Below are positions 6,148 through 11,712 of a stretch of DNA of 24,047 nt, piece by piece. The position numbers and the translations under genes were made by a program. The notes beneath the pieces were generated by a model. The model saw nothing but the letters and a program-made list of their open reading frames with translations. It was not told the origin of the DNA and made no database searches. Source of the stretch: a virus. How positions within the stretch are numbered: the stretch's first letter is position 1; the number at the start of each line of letters is the position of its first letter. The stretch lies in IMG/VR virus record IMGVR_UViG_3300009104_000123, positions 1 through 24,047 of that record. The stretch is one strand, 5' to 3'.

Positions 6148-6195
6148 TTGACAAATTCGCCCGCATGGTTTAAAATACTTCCTGTATTTTAAACC
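6148..6195 (+). promoter_or_regulatory. Promoter overlapping a perfect 12-bp hairpin
   Basis: TTGACA (6148-6153), a 17-bp spacer and TAAAAT (6171-6176) make a near-consensus promoter. Its -10 box lies inside the inverted repeat GGTTTAAAATAC (6167-6178) and GTATTTTAAACC (6184-6195). Unlike the other promoters, no start codon follows at 6-7 nt. The expected transcript would run through the 13-bp repeats to the terminator at 6417, about 260 nt. Confidence 0.6.
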
Positions 6196-6308
6196 AAGCC
6201 TTGAAAAGAAAAACGAGGCAAGGATAAAGGCGATTTTTTGAAACGACCTAGAGAGAAAGAGGGAAGCTATGGCGGGGAGAAAAATAGACGCAGGCGTGCC
6301 CTGCGCCA

Positions 6309-6380
6309 AAGTGCTAAAACTAAGTGGTAAAACTAAAGGCCTCGAGCGTAAGTGGCTAAACTAAGTGCAAAAATGAAGTG
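6309..6380. repeat. 13-bp iteron-like repeats, cluster 1
   Basis: AAGTGCTAAAACT (6309-6321) is directly followed by AAGTGGTAAAACT (6322-6334). After 15 bp come AAGTGGCTAAACT (6350-6362), AAGTGCAAAAATG (6363-6375) and a partial AAGTG (6376-6380). Adjacent units have an exact 13-bp period. A GC-rich inverted repeat GCAGGC/GCCCTGC precedes the cluster. The same layout recurs at 6942-6999. Confidence 0.75.
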
Positions 6381-6416
6381 TTCCCGAAGGGAGGCGCGCA
6401 GCGCCGATTATAACAT

Positions 6417-6445
6417 AAAAACCCTCGCTTGTCAAGGGTTTTTTT
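6417..6445 (+). terminator. Rho-independent terminator (plus strand)
   Basis: AAAAACCCT and AGGGTTTTTTT form a stem with a 9-nt loop and a long T-run. It would end the transcript from the promoter at 6148. Confidence 0.8.
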
Positions 6446-6448
6446 AAA

Positions 6449-6476
6449 ATAAAAAAAAGCAACAAATGTTGCTTTT
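6449..6476 (-). terminator. Rho-independent terminator (minus strand)
   Basis: On the minus strand AAGCAAC (6474-6468) pairs with GTTGCTT (6463-6457) around a 4-nt loop and is followed by a run of eight T. It serves the minus-strand gene at 6598-6747. Confidence 0.75.
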
Positions 6477-6597
6477 CACCTTTTCCCACAGTTATTACAA
6501 CATCTGTCGCTTTTTTCGCTTATGCTTGGCTGTTTAACCTGTCAGCCCCGCAGGGGTCGCCACATTGAGGGATAAACCTGTGGCGGGGTTCATAAAA

Positions 6598-6747
6598 CTA
6601 CACTATTAATTCGTTCACGAAGGTGAGGGCATCAATGTTAGCTCTTGCTAAAGAGTCAACGATTTTTCTGTCAACACCTTTCTCAGCGATAGCTTGAAGA
6701 AGAACTTTCTTGCTAGGGCGTTTTTGGGTTGTTATTTTTTGTTCCAT
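6598..6747 (-). CDS. 49-aa RPSKK-family small protein, copy 3 (divergent)
   Basis: Read on the minus strand the product contains KRPSKKVLLQAIAEKGVD and SLARANIDALTFVNELIV. It shares the RPSKK block, the following helix and the SL.R.NI second helix with the genes at 3289 and 5883, but has changed more. A minus-strand TTGAAA, an 18-bp spacer and TATATA lie just upstream, ending 4 nt before the ATG, again a near-leaderless layout. It is flanked on both sides by the two iteron clusters and is followed by a strong terminator. A role linked to those repeats is possible but only inferred from position. Confidence 0.7.
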   Translation of the reverse strand: MEQKITTQKRPSKKVLLQAIAEKGVDRKIVDSLARANIDALTFVNELIV

Positions 6748-6830
6748 ATAATATATATGGGGTCGCTTTTTGAAATTTCAAGGGTGCCGCCTAAAATAAT
6801 TGAAAATATGGAAAAAACCGGGGCGGGGGG

Positions 6831-6920
6831 GGGAAAATTGATGCTTTTTTCAAAAAATAGGGAGAAAATTGAGGCGAAAGGGGGAAAATTGAAGCGAAAG
6901 GGGAGAATTAAAGGGAAACC
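6831..6920. repeat. About 20-bp purine-rich tandem repeat
   Basis: The unit GGGAAAATTGAAGCGAAAG or close variants occurs three times in a row (about 6860-6880, 6881-6900, 6901-6920) with a partial copy at 6831-6844. One strand is almost pure purine. Confidence 0.65.
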
Positions 6921-6941
6921 GAGGTAGAATGGGCATTACAA

Positions 6942-6999
6942 GCAGGCTTCGCCTGCGCCAGTGCGAAAACTATAAGTGCTAAAACTCAGTACAAATGTG
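6942..6999. repeat. 13-bp iteron-like repeats, cluster 2
   Basis: The hairpin GCAGGC-TTC-GCCTGC (6942-6956) is followed by CAGTGCGAAAACT (6959-6971), AAGTGCTAAAACT (6974-6986) and CAGTACAAATGTG (6987-6999). The middle unit is identical to the first unit of cluster 1 at 6309, and the preceding GC-rich hairpin is shared as well. Confidence 0.7.
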
Positions 7000-7254
7000 A
7001 AAGCGTTTCGCCACGCCGCTTTCGCCTAGTCTTTTCTAAAATAACCCCTCCCCACCCGTGGTATTATACCATAGCGGGGTAGGATTTGTCAAGAAAAAAC
7101 TTGGGCGGGGTTATGCGAAGATTTAGGGAGATTTCCACACACCCGCCAAGATTTTTGCGTTTTTTGCGAGATTTTCGAACGAAGTTCGACATTTCGCGTC
7201 CCGCCCCCGAGAATTCGTTTGCGTTATTTTTTTATGCTAAGTTTAAAATAGTTC

Positions 7255-7283
7255 TTGACTTTCTATTGCACGCCATATATAAT
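7255..7283 (+). promoter_or_regulatory. Sigma-70 promoter (leaderless)
   Basis: TTGACT (7255-7260), a 17-bp spacer and TATAAT (7278-7283) lie 6 nt before the ATG at 7290. Confidence 0.85.
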
Positions 7284-7289
7284 AAAAGA

Positions 7290-7472
7290 ATGACAAATTT
7301 ACAAAAATGCAAACTACGCGACCATTGGAAAAGGTGGAATGTCCTCTATTCAATGCTAGCGTTCTTAACTGTTTGCATCTTAGCTATAGGTTGGGAAGCA
7401 ACACAAGAGCTAAAAATAAAAGAGCTAGAAAAGTATTACACACCAACACAAGAATTAAAGGATATCGCATAA
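7290..7472 (+). CDS. 60-aa single-pass membrane protein
   Basis: The product has a charged N-terminus (MTNLQKCKLRDHWKRW), one hydrophobic helix at about residues 19-35 (VLYSMLAFLTVCILAIGW) and a charged, helical C-terminal tail. I chose the ATG at 7290, 6 nt after the -10 box; a longer frame that starts at 7086 crosses the promoter and repeat DNA. It is probably a leaderless single-gene unit, because the next promoter begins 9 bp after the stop. Function unknown. Confidence 0.7.
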   Translation: MTNLQKCKLRDHWKRWNVLYSMLAFLTVCILAIGWEATQELKIKELEKYYTPTQELKDIA

Positions 7473-7480
7473 GATTTTTC

Positions 7481-7509
7481 TTGACTTTTCCTTAATAGCG
7501 TGTCATAAT
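7481..7509 (+). promoter_or_regulatory. Promoter with a leader
   Basis: TTGACT (7481-7486), a 17-bp spacer and CATAAT (7504-7509). The start codon is 57 nt downstream, so this is one of the few units with a 5' leader. The leader has a GCGT-GAAA-ACGC tetraloop hairpin (7536-7547) and an ACGGAG ribosome binding site. Confidence 0.8.
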
Positions 7510-7566
7510 ATAAGAATAAGAAATTAAATTAACAAGCGTGAAAACGCATCTTTAACGGAGAAAATA

Positions 7567-7881
7567 ATGGTAGCAGAAAGAGCTAAAAATTACACAGACG
7601 AAATGGTCGAAGAAATGACCAAACTTTACACAGCTAATCCAAACAGAGAAACTGTTGACTTACTAGCTGGCAAATTCGGGAAATCCGTCAGAAGCATAAT
7701 TGCGAAGCTATCTAGAGAAGGAGTTTATGTCGCACAACCAAGAGTAACCAAATCAGGTGAGCCAGTTGTTCGCAAAGCAGAACTTGTTGCTCAGATTAAT
7801 GCTAAACTCGATGCAGAGTTCCCAACTTTGGTAAAGGCAAGCAAAGTAGATTTACAGAATTTAGTAAACCACCTAAGCTAA
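7567..7881 (+). CDS. Myb/SANT-like helix-turn-helix protein A
   Basis: This 104-aa protein has an N-terminal trihelical DNA-binding module of about 45 residues: YTDEMVEEMTKLY, then NRETVDLLAGKFGKSV, then RSIIAKLSREGVY as the likely recognition helix. A basic linker and a C-terminal helical part (KAELVAQINAKLDAEF) follow. It is a clear paralogue of the gene at 11392 (same length, same C-terminal design) and is related to those at 20581, 23800 and 14844. Its own promoter, structured leader and downstream terminator suggest high, separate expression. A DNA-coating or regulatory role is inferred. Confidence 0.75.
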   Translation: MVAERAKNYTDEMVEEMTKLYTANPNRETVDLLAGKFGKSVRSIIAKLSREGVYVAQPRVTKSGEPVVRKAELVAQINAKLDAEFPTLVKASKVDLQNLVNHLS

Positions 7882-7897
7882 AGTCCAAAAAAGTAAT

Positions 7898-7944
7898 CTC
7901 GCTAGGATAGAATATATCAGCACTAACTAGCGAGGAACTTTTTT
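7898..7944 (+). terminator. Terminator after protein A
   Basis: CTCGCTAG (7898-7905) pairs with CTAGCGAG (7927-7934) across a 21-nt loop, followed by GAACTTTTTT. The loop is long for a classical terminator. Confidence 0.6.
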
Positions 7945-7985
7945 AAGCAACGCAAAATAAATTATTTTAAGTGTTGCTTAAAAAA
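7939..7985. repeat. Near-perfect inverted repeat
   Basis: TTTTTTAAGCAAC (7939-7951) and GTTGCTTAAAAAA (7973-7985) are exact complements, with AAAATAA/TTATTTT pairing inside. The arms end 4 bp before the -35 box of the giant RNA promoter, so the element may stop transcription in both directions or insulate that promoter. Confidence 0.7.
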
Positions 7986-7989
7986 TTTC

Positions 7990-8018
7990 TTGACTTTTTA
8001 TTGATAGCGATATATAAT
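7990..8018 (+). promoter_or_regulatory. Sigma-70 promoter of the giant RNA
   Basis: TTGACT (7990-7995), a 17-bp spacer and TATAAT (8013-8018). No start codon with a usable frame follows; transcription should begin near 8025. Confidence 0.85.
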
Positions 8019-8024
8019 ATAATA

Positions 8025-8908
8025 ATAGAAATTACAAAAAGAAGCATGGAAAGCCGATTACTGTACAACATAAGACATCGGATTTCTGGAGGGCTCGAAA
8101 CAACTCATTCTTCGCAGTCCTCACGCTTCTAAGAGATGGCAAGTCAGGCGTTAGTAGTAAGCCTTACTAAGTAAGCAAACTAACTAGGGGCGGAGAAAAG
8201 CAACCAGCGATGGTACGATAATATCAGCTGCCCACTGCTCTTGTATTGTCCGAAAAGGCTCTTTTAAATTCAGCGGGCAAGAATAAATACTGAGTGAGCA
8301 CGCAATGAGTTGCGAAACAATATAGTGCAAAGTGTATGCAATTGCTTCAACCACCGCAACGGCACTTAAAATATAGATAAGAATGTTCAAGCACGCAGTG
8401 TCCTAGTTTGTCTGCGATACCAAAGAAACTAGGCGTGATTGACCCGTAGATGCAGCGAAAACATCTCGGAGTGCGGTGAAGCACCCCACTTAGTAGTTGC
8501 TTCAGCTCTCTCTAGTGCTAGAACTATAGACGCTTCCATGAGCGAGAGAATGGAAAGCCTACCCAATTTTAAGGGTAGCAGAATGTGGAGCAGCTCCGCG
8601 GTCGGTGGAATACCGAAAAGGAAGCAGGAGCCACCATGTATCTAGGCGACCTAATATGGTACTCTAGTAGTGGAGCGAAGGTAACGAGCCTTTGCAGAGA
8701 ACCTACTGGCACAAACCTGAGAGATAGGTTGGGGGGACATGGCATTGATGGGCTATACCTCATGCAGCAACGAAGGAGGGCTAATGGAAGTAGGTCGGCG
8801 GTTTAAAGGACATCGCTATAAACGGGCTCCTACGGCTCATTACTCTAGAAAAAGGCAAACAGCTTAGAAGTTATTTTTCAAACCCTGCCCAGCGGCAGGG
8901 TTTTTTTA
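8025..8908 (+). ncRNA. Giant structured non-coding RNA (about 885 nt)
   Basis: The unit has its own promoter and ends at a strong terminator, with no open frame longer than about 70 codons and none with an RBS. Many local helices are visible. A three-way junction closes with AGAAGC/GCTTCT (8040-8045 with 8125-8130), with arms CCGAT/ATCGG (8054-8081) and GAGGGCT/AGTCCTC (8089-8122). Further stems are CCTAGTTT/AAACTAGG (8402-8433), GTGC/GCAC (8471-8484), GCTTCCAT/ATGGAAAGC (8532-8558), CTACCC/GGGTAG (8559-8578), CGGT/ACCG (8603-8615) and AACCT/AGGTT (about 8714-8730). Base composition is more even than in the genes. Size, phage context and nearby tRNAs recall the GOLLD and ROOL classes, but I cannot confirm either from memory. 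tmRNA and RNase P features are absent. Confidence 0.8.
8880..8908 (+). terminator. Terminator of the giant RNA
   Basis: CCCTGCC (8883-8889) pairs with GGCAGGG (8894-8900) around a 4-nt loop and is followed by seven T; the preceding A residues can extend the stem. Confidence 0.9.
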
Positions 8909-8928
8909 TGCCTTGCATAAAATACTTC

Positions 8929-8957
8929 TTGACAATTTTGTTATGGCGTGATATAAT
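8929..8957 (+). promoter_or_regulatory. Sigma-70 promoter (leaderless) of the small-gene operon
   Basis: TTGACA (8929-8934), a 17-bp spacer and TATAAT (8952-8957) lie 7 nt before the ATG at 8965. It probably drives much of the run up to 13684. Confidence 0.85.
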
Positions 8958-8964
8958 ATAAACA

Positions 8965-9114
8965 ATGAAAAAATCAACAAAAAATGCGAAGAGAAAAAAT
9001 CGGAACATAGTAGCAAAATTTGCTTCAAGGTTCCAGCGTGGAAGAAGATTTCGCGACAGGAAAAAGTATTATCGCAAAAGAAAATTTATTAACAGAACAG
9101 ACGAACAGGAGTAG
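8965..9114 (+). CDS. 49-aa highly basic protein
   Basis: About 45 percent of the residues are Lys or Arg (for example RFQRGRRFRDRKKYYRKRKF), with an acidic end (DEQE). The composition and length resemble small ribosomal or nucleic-acid-binding proteins, and the arrangement of aromatic and basic residues faintly recalls bS21, but a true bS21 homologue lies at 14160 and this one lacks its motifs. The ATG is 7 nt after the -10 box, so it is the leaderless first gene of the operon. The next gene starts 4 bp after the stop and uses the AGGAG inside this gene's end as RBS. Confidence 0.7.
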   Translation: MKKSTKNAKRKNRNIVAKFASRFQRGRRFRDRKKYYRKRKFINRTDEQE

Positions 9115-9118
9115 CGGA

Positions 9119-9343
9119 ATGACAAAATTATTATTAATTGGCACAACAGACAAACAATTAGCTGTGCTTTCAGATAGGCAAGATAGTTGGGGAAAAGCTG
9201 CCAGAAAAGAAATCAAAAGAAGAAAAGACATAGGCTTTTGGGACGGAACAAACGCAGTAGTAATCGATAGCAAGGAAGTAATTGACGCTGCATTAGACAA
9301 AAAAGAGGAGTATGTTTATGCTCCTGGCGTAAGGAGAACATAG
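9119..9343 (+). CDS. Unknown 74-aa protein
   Basis: I chose the ATG at 9119, which has an AGGAG ribosome binding site 7 nt upstream, instead of an in-frame codon at 9020 inside the previous gene. The product starts with a beta-strand-like MTKLLLIGTT, followed by a basic helix (KAARKEIKRRKDIGFW) and a mixed C-terminal half (VVIDSKEVIDAALDKKEEY). It looks like a small alpha/beta protein. I do not recognise the family. Confidence 0.65.
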   Translation: MTKLLLIGTTDKQLAVLSDRQDSWGKAARKEIKRRKDIGFWDGTNAVVIDSKEVIDAALDKKEEYVYAPGVRRT

Positions 9344-9613
9344 TTGGCAAGAAGGAGAGGGAATAACCGAATGCGACAATGGCGAAGAAGAATGACTTGG
9401 TTTCACAGGGCAAGAAAAGGAGAACAGGCGGAGGAAAAACCCGAGCCTGTTCTTGCGTATTATGACCCGCATGTTAGCGATATTTTAAATGGCACATGGG
9501 AAGACGGAAGGCCAATACACTTTAACGCAAGGCAAAGCGAAACAACAAGCTATTTCGAAATAGACTTAGTAGATAAACTACAAGCGAAGAAGGATACGAA
9601 TGAAAGCAAGTAG
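9344..9613 (+). CDS. Unknown 89-aa protein with basic N-terminus
   Basis: The frame starts at a TTG directly after the previous stop, with AAGGAGA 7 nt upstream, matching the TAG-TGGCA junctions used by other genes here. An ATG at 9371, also with a GGAGAGGG motif upstream, is an alternative start. The product has an Arg-rich, Trp-containing N-terminus (about residues 1-25), then an acidic middle and a beta-like region (ILNGTWEDGRPIHF). Function unknown. Confidence 0.55.
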   Translation: MARRRGNNRMRQWRRRMTWFHRARKGEQAEEKPEPVLAYYDPHVSDILNGTWEDGRPIHFNARQSETTSYFEIDLVDKLQAKKDTNESK

Positions 9614-9788
9614 TAAAACTAAGTATAAAAACGAAGTAAAAAAATTATTTAATGAGCTATTATACATGATTATTGTTATAGTATGCTATTATAGTATAAG
9701 GAAAATAGATGGATTGGGAAGAAAACATAAGCTTAAGGGATTTAGTAGTAAAACTAAAGAACTCAGCAGAAGATACAGAGTATTTTAA
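9600..9788 (+). CDS. Possible 62-aa membrane protein (overlapping frame)
   Basis: An ATG with an AAGGA motif 6 nt upstream opens a frame with a basic N-terminus and one hydrophobic helix (LLYMIIVIVCYYSI, about residues 20-34). Its last 80 bp overlap the start of the better supported gene at 9709, and the C-terminal residues encoded there look like a by-product of that gene. The overlap is larger than elsewhere in this operon, so the gene is doubtful, or real only up to the membrane helix. Confidence 0.35.
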   Translation: MKASSKTKYKNEVKKLFNELLYMIIVIVCYYSIRKIDGLGRKHKLKGFSSKTKELSRRYRVF

Positions 9789-9915
9789 AAAGCTCATATC
9801 ACAGGTGGCAAATGATGAAGCATTTGCTAAATTATTAATATTTGCGCTCGAAAGTGAGTTGCAAGACAGACATTGGAGAAAAGCACATGGCAGAAATGTG
9901 GGAAAAAAGACATAA
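9709..9915 (+). CDS. Unknown 68-aa acidic-helical protein
   Basis: The ATG follows AAGGAAAATAG, a good RBS. The product is predicted to be all-helical with an amphipathic first half (LRDLVVKLKNSAEDTEYFKK) and a basic C-terminal end. A possible promoter (TTGTTA and TATAAG) lies just upstream at about 9673-9700. Function unknown. Its last 29 bp overlap the next gene. Confidence 0.55.
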   Translation: MDWEENISLRDLVVKLKNSAEDTEYFKKLISQVANDEAFAKLLIFALESELQDRHWRKAHGRNVGKKT

Positions 9916-10096
9916 AGTAGTTGAATCAGGCAGATGGGGTCAGTCAGCTAAAACTTATGAAAAATTTAGAACGATGGCTATGGTTTCAAAAGAGGAACTA
10001 ATAGCTTATTTAAACAAACATAATGCTAAGCCTAAAATGAGGGCTAAAGCATTAAAAGAACTCGCAAAGAGAGGAGTAAAACTAATATGGAAATAA
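9887..10096 (+). CDS. Unknown 69-aa basic helical protein
   Basis: I chose the ATG at 9887 with GGAG about 9 nt upstream. The product contains SGRWGQSAKTYEKFRTMAM, then a helix-turn-helix-like pair (SKEELIAYLNKHNAKPKMRAK with KALKELAKRGVKL). The second half could bind nucleic acid, but this is a guess from composition. It overlaps its neighbours on both sides (29 bp upstream, 10 bp downstream). Confidence 0.6.
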   Translation: MAEMWEKRHKVVESGRWGQSAKTYEKFRTMAMVSKEELIAYLNKHNAKPKMRAKALKELAKRGVKLIWK

Positions 10097-10182
10097 TTAT
10101 ATTACCAGCTATACTAGCAACATCGATTGTTAGTGCAATATTTGGCATAGTAATTTTAGTAATCTTAAAAGGAGTAAAGTAG
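10087..10182 (+). CDS. 31-aa micro membrane protein
   Basis: The frame encodes one nearly continuous hydrophobic helix (residues 3-27) ending in a basic LKGVK tail. It starts inside the end of the previous gene, 10 bp before its stop, with an RBS (AGAGGAG) upstream, and ends in a TAGTG overlap with the next start. Such clean junctions support a real gene despite the length. It belongs to a set of ten or so micro membrane proteins in the window. Confidence 0.6.
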   Translation: MEIIILPAILATSIVSAIFGIVILVILKGVK

Positions 10183-10529
10183 TGGCAGTAGAATATACAG
10201 AACAAACATTAACTATTCCAGCTGATGTTTGTGAGATTTTAGAAAGAGAAACTCTACTAGATTGCGGCTTTGATGATTTCGGTTTAAGTTTTGAAGTAGT
10301 AAACGGCGAGTTAAAAGTTCAAGATTTGCTAGAGTATATAACAAAGGGCTATGAACCTCTGGAGCCAGAAGACGCATGGATTTTAGTGCGAAAATGGTGG
10401 GAACAAGTGCATGAGTCTAAAAAATACGAAATAGCTATAAGTAAGAAACAGAAAGAAGTAGCTAACCTACAAGAAGAAATAGCTGTTCTCGAAAAAACAT
10501 CAGAAAAGAAAAAATGGAGGTTATGGTAG
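10182..10529 (+). CDS. Unknown 115-aa protein with C-terminal coiled coil
   Basis: A GTG start overlaps the previous stop (TAGTG), with AAGGAG 5 nt upstream. The first 70 residues are acidic and probably alpha/beta. Residues about 78-110 form a predicted coiled coil (ISKKQKEVANLQEEIAVLEK). A role in protein contact is likely. I do not recognise the family. Confidence 0.65.
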   Translation: MAVEYTEQTLTIPADVCEILERETLLDCGFDDFGLSFEVVNGELKVQDLLEYITKGYEPLEPEDAWILVRKWWEQVHESKKYEIAISKKQKEVANLQEEIAVLEKTSEKKKWRLW

Positions 10530-10792
10530 TGGCAAGAGAAAGAATAGAAATTAGCCAAAAGACAGGTGAAACATTAGTAGACGGGCTAACAGTAGGAAAA
10601 CGAAAGTGGGTTGGAGAAGCAGTAGCTGATTTCTCACTAAGTAAAGAAATTATACTAAACGCAGCGTCTAAAGAAGAATTTGAGGAGAGAGCATTTGAAG
10701 TGATGGCAGGTATAGCTAGAAAACAAGATTTAGAGCTAGGGCCTATGTATATTGAATGGAGTCTGCCTGTGGAGGAATATCATGGCAAATAA
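10529..10792 (+). CDS. Unknown 87-aa protein
   Basis: I chose the GTG at 10529, which shares the TAGTG junction used by other genes here and has GGAGG 8 nt upstream; an in-frame ATG at 10514 lies inside the RBS region. The product has a short N-terminal beta part (ERIEISQKTGETLVDGLTVG) and a helical middle (SKEEFEERAFEVMAGIARK). Function unknown. Confidence 0.6.
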   Translation: MARERIEISQKTGETLVDGLTVGKRKWVGEAVADFSLSKEIILNAASKEEFEERAFEVMAGIARKQDLELGPMYIEWSLPVEEYHGK

Positions 10793-11093
10793 TGTAGTAA
10801 AATTTCCAAAATCTCCAAATGTAGAACAGCGTATTGAAATGAAGCAAGCTAGGTTAAGAGAAGTAGAAATCGAGAATGATTATATTAAATCGGACATAGA
10901 CCTTTTAAATGTAACTCTAGCTAAAAATTTAGATGAATACGGAAAATTAGTAAAAGAACTAGCGGCTCTGTGGAAGCTAGTAGAACCAGAGAAGGAGGAA
11001 GTTGTAGATTTTGAGCCAGATTTTGAGTCTGACTTTGATTTCGACTTCGATTTTGATTTAGATTTTAACCCAGACGATAAAGGAGAAGATTAG
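10782..11093 (+). CDS. Coiled-coil protein with Asp/Phe repeat tail
   Basis: I chose the ATG at 10782, directly after GGAGG and overlapping the previous stop by 11 bp. The 103-aa product has a short N-terminal VVKFPK motif, a long helical coiled coil (about residues 15-72) and a striking acidic tail in which Asp/Glu and Phe alternate (about residues 77-97). The tail might mimic DNA or bind a basic partner; this is inference from charge. A similar KVIPFPK motif opens the unrelated gene at 14655. Confidence 0.6.
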   Translation: MANNVVKFPKSPNVEQRIEMKQARLREVEIENDYIKSDIDLLNVTLAKNLDEYGKLVKELAALWKLVEPEKEEVVDFEPDFESDFDFDFDFDLDFNPDDKGED

Positions 11094-11317
11094 TGGAAGA
11101 ATTTGAAAAAATAGGTAAAAACGAAAGCCTAGAATATTTCGTTGATGATGCAGGTATGCTAACAATTAAGATAGATACCAGCAAGGATATTGGGCCTAGC
11201 GCTAGTGGTAAAACTACCCTAATTGCTAGCTCAAGTGGTAACGCTAAAATAAATATAGGTAATGAAATAAGTGGCGATAGAGAAGCCTTTTTGGGATTAA
11301 ACCTATATTATAAGTAA
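11093..11317 (+). CDS. Small beta-rich protein with GPSASGKTTL loop
   Basis: The 74-aa product starts at a GTG in a TAGTG junction. It is predicted to be mainly beta, with an N-terminal part of about 20 residues, then TIKIDTSKDIG, then SGKTTLIASSSGN, then a final strand FLGLNLYYK. The GPSASGKT string matches the P-loop pattern by letter, but the protein is too small and has no Walker B or Rossmann core. A similar SGK..LIASS.GN..GLN.Y pattern is, to my knowledge, shared by several small microbial and viral beta proteins of unknown role. Confidence 0.65.
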   Translation: MEEFEKIGKNESLEYFVDDAGMLTIKIDTSKDIGPSASGKTTLIASSSGNAKINIGNEISGDREAFLGLNLYYK

Positions 11318-11392
11318 ATGTATGATAATGACCCGCGACTAATGCTAGTATTAGCGGCGATCTTTATTATTATAATGATAGGAGTATTATAG
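11318..11392 (+). CDS. 24-aa micro membrane protein
   Basis: The frame begins right after the previous stop and ends in a TAGTG overlap with the next gene. The product has a short polar start (MYDNDPR) and one hydrophobic helix to the end. Size and junctions resemble the micro membrane proteins at 10087, 13434 and 22546. Confidence 0.5.
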   Translation: MYDNDPRLMLVLAAIFIIIMIGVL

Positions 11393-11712
11393 TGGCAGCA
11401 AACTATACAGACGAGCAAGTTGAGTATATGGTTAATAAATATACTGCACAGCCAAATAGAGATACAGTAGATGAACTTGCTCAAACATTAAATAAGAGTA
11501 TAAAATCTATAATTGGCAAACTTTCGAGAGAAGGTGTGTATCAAAAAGCTATCTACAGAACTAAAACAGGCGAAATTCCAATGACTAAAGCAGAAATTAT
11601 ATTGGATATTGCTAAACTTTTAGATACAGAGTATAGTAGATTGGCAGGGTTAGAGAAATCCCCTAAACAAGACTTAAAACATCTACAGATGTGTGTGGGG
11701 GCTATAACATGA
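11392..11712 (+). CDS. Myb/SANT-like helix-turn-helix protein B
   Basis: This 106-aa protein is the closest paralogue of the one at 7567: YTDEQVEYMVNKYTAQPN, then DTVDELAQTLNKS, then IIGKLSREGVY, then a linker with a TKTGE motif and a C-terminal helical domain (KAEIILDIAKLLDTEYSRL). The shared two-part design shows a duplication followed by moderate divergence. Protein A has its own promoter, whereas this copy sits inside the operon and starts at a GTG in a TAGTG junction. It probably binds DNA as a regulator or nucleoid protein. Confidence 0.75.
   Translation: MAANYTDEQVEYMVNKYTAQPNRDTVDELAQTLNKSIKSIIGKLSREGVYQKAIYRTKTGEIPMTKAEIILDIAKLLDTEYSRLAGLEKSPKQDLKHLQMCVGAIT

Larger units (their letters stand above)
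6036..6597. other. Gene-poor region with promoter, iteron-like repeats and terminators
   Basis: The 560 bp between the plus-strand gene at 5883 and the minus-strand gene at 6598 hold a long hairpin (6060-6119), a promoter overlapping a perfect hairpin (6148-6195), four and a half 13-bp repeats (6309-6380) and two opposite terminators (6417-6445 plus, 6449-6476 minus). GC-rich hairpins CCCCGCAGGGG and CGCCACA/TGTGGCG lie at 6546-6585. The only ORF is a doubtful 31-codon frame at 6269. Confidence 0.7.
6748..7254. other. Gene-free region with tandem repeats and hairpins
   Basis: This stretch holds a 20-bp tandem repeat (6831-6920), iteron cluster 2 (6942-6999), the stem GAAAGCG/CGCTTTC (6999-7023), the nested hairpin CCCC-TGGTAT-T-ATACCA-GGGG (7050-7079) and TCGAAC/GTTCGA (about 7174-7189). 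It is richer in G and C than coding DNA nearby. Long frames that cross it are not supported by a start site or codon pattern. Confidence 0.65.

Noticed and set aside
6269-6364. 31-codon ORF with a GAGGGAAG motif before the ATG
   Set aside because: Most of it is made of the 13-bp iteron-like repeats and it resembles no other gene here; the DNA repeat explains it better.
6694-6927. 77-codon plus-strand frame
   Set aside because: Covers the minus-strand RPSKK gene and a purine tandem repeat; no start signal.
7086-7289. N-terminal extension of the 60-aa membrane protein
   Set aside because: Crosses the promoter at 7255-7283 and GC-rich hairpin DNA.
8184-8806. Several 60-75-codon frames on both strands inside the giant RNA
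   Set aside because: None has an RBS or a plausible protein composition, and the region has promoter-terminator boundaries and dense secondary structure.
8025-8908. tmRNA, RNase P RNA or group I intron
   Set aside because: No tRNA-like ends with a T arm and CCA, no recognisable RNase P core, and no interrupted gene on its flanks.
11192-11216. Walker A motif GPSASGKT in the 74-aa protein
   Set aside because: The protein is too small, mainly beta and lacks a Walker B motif; the match is by letters only.
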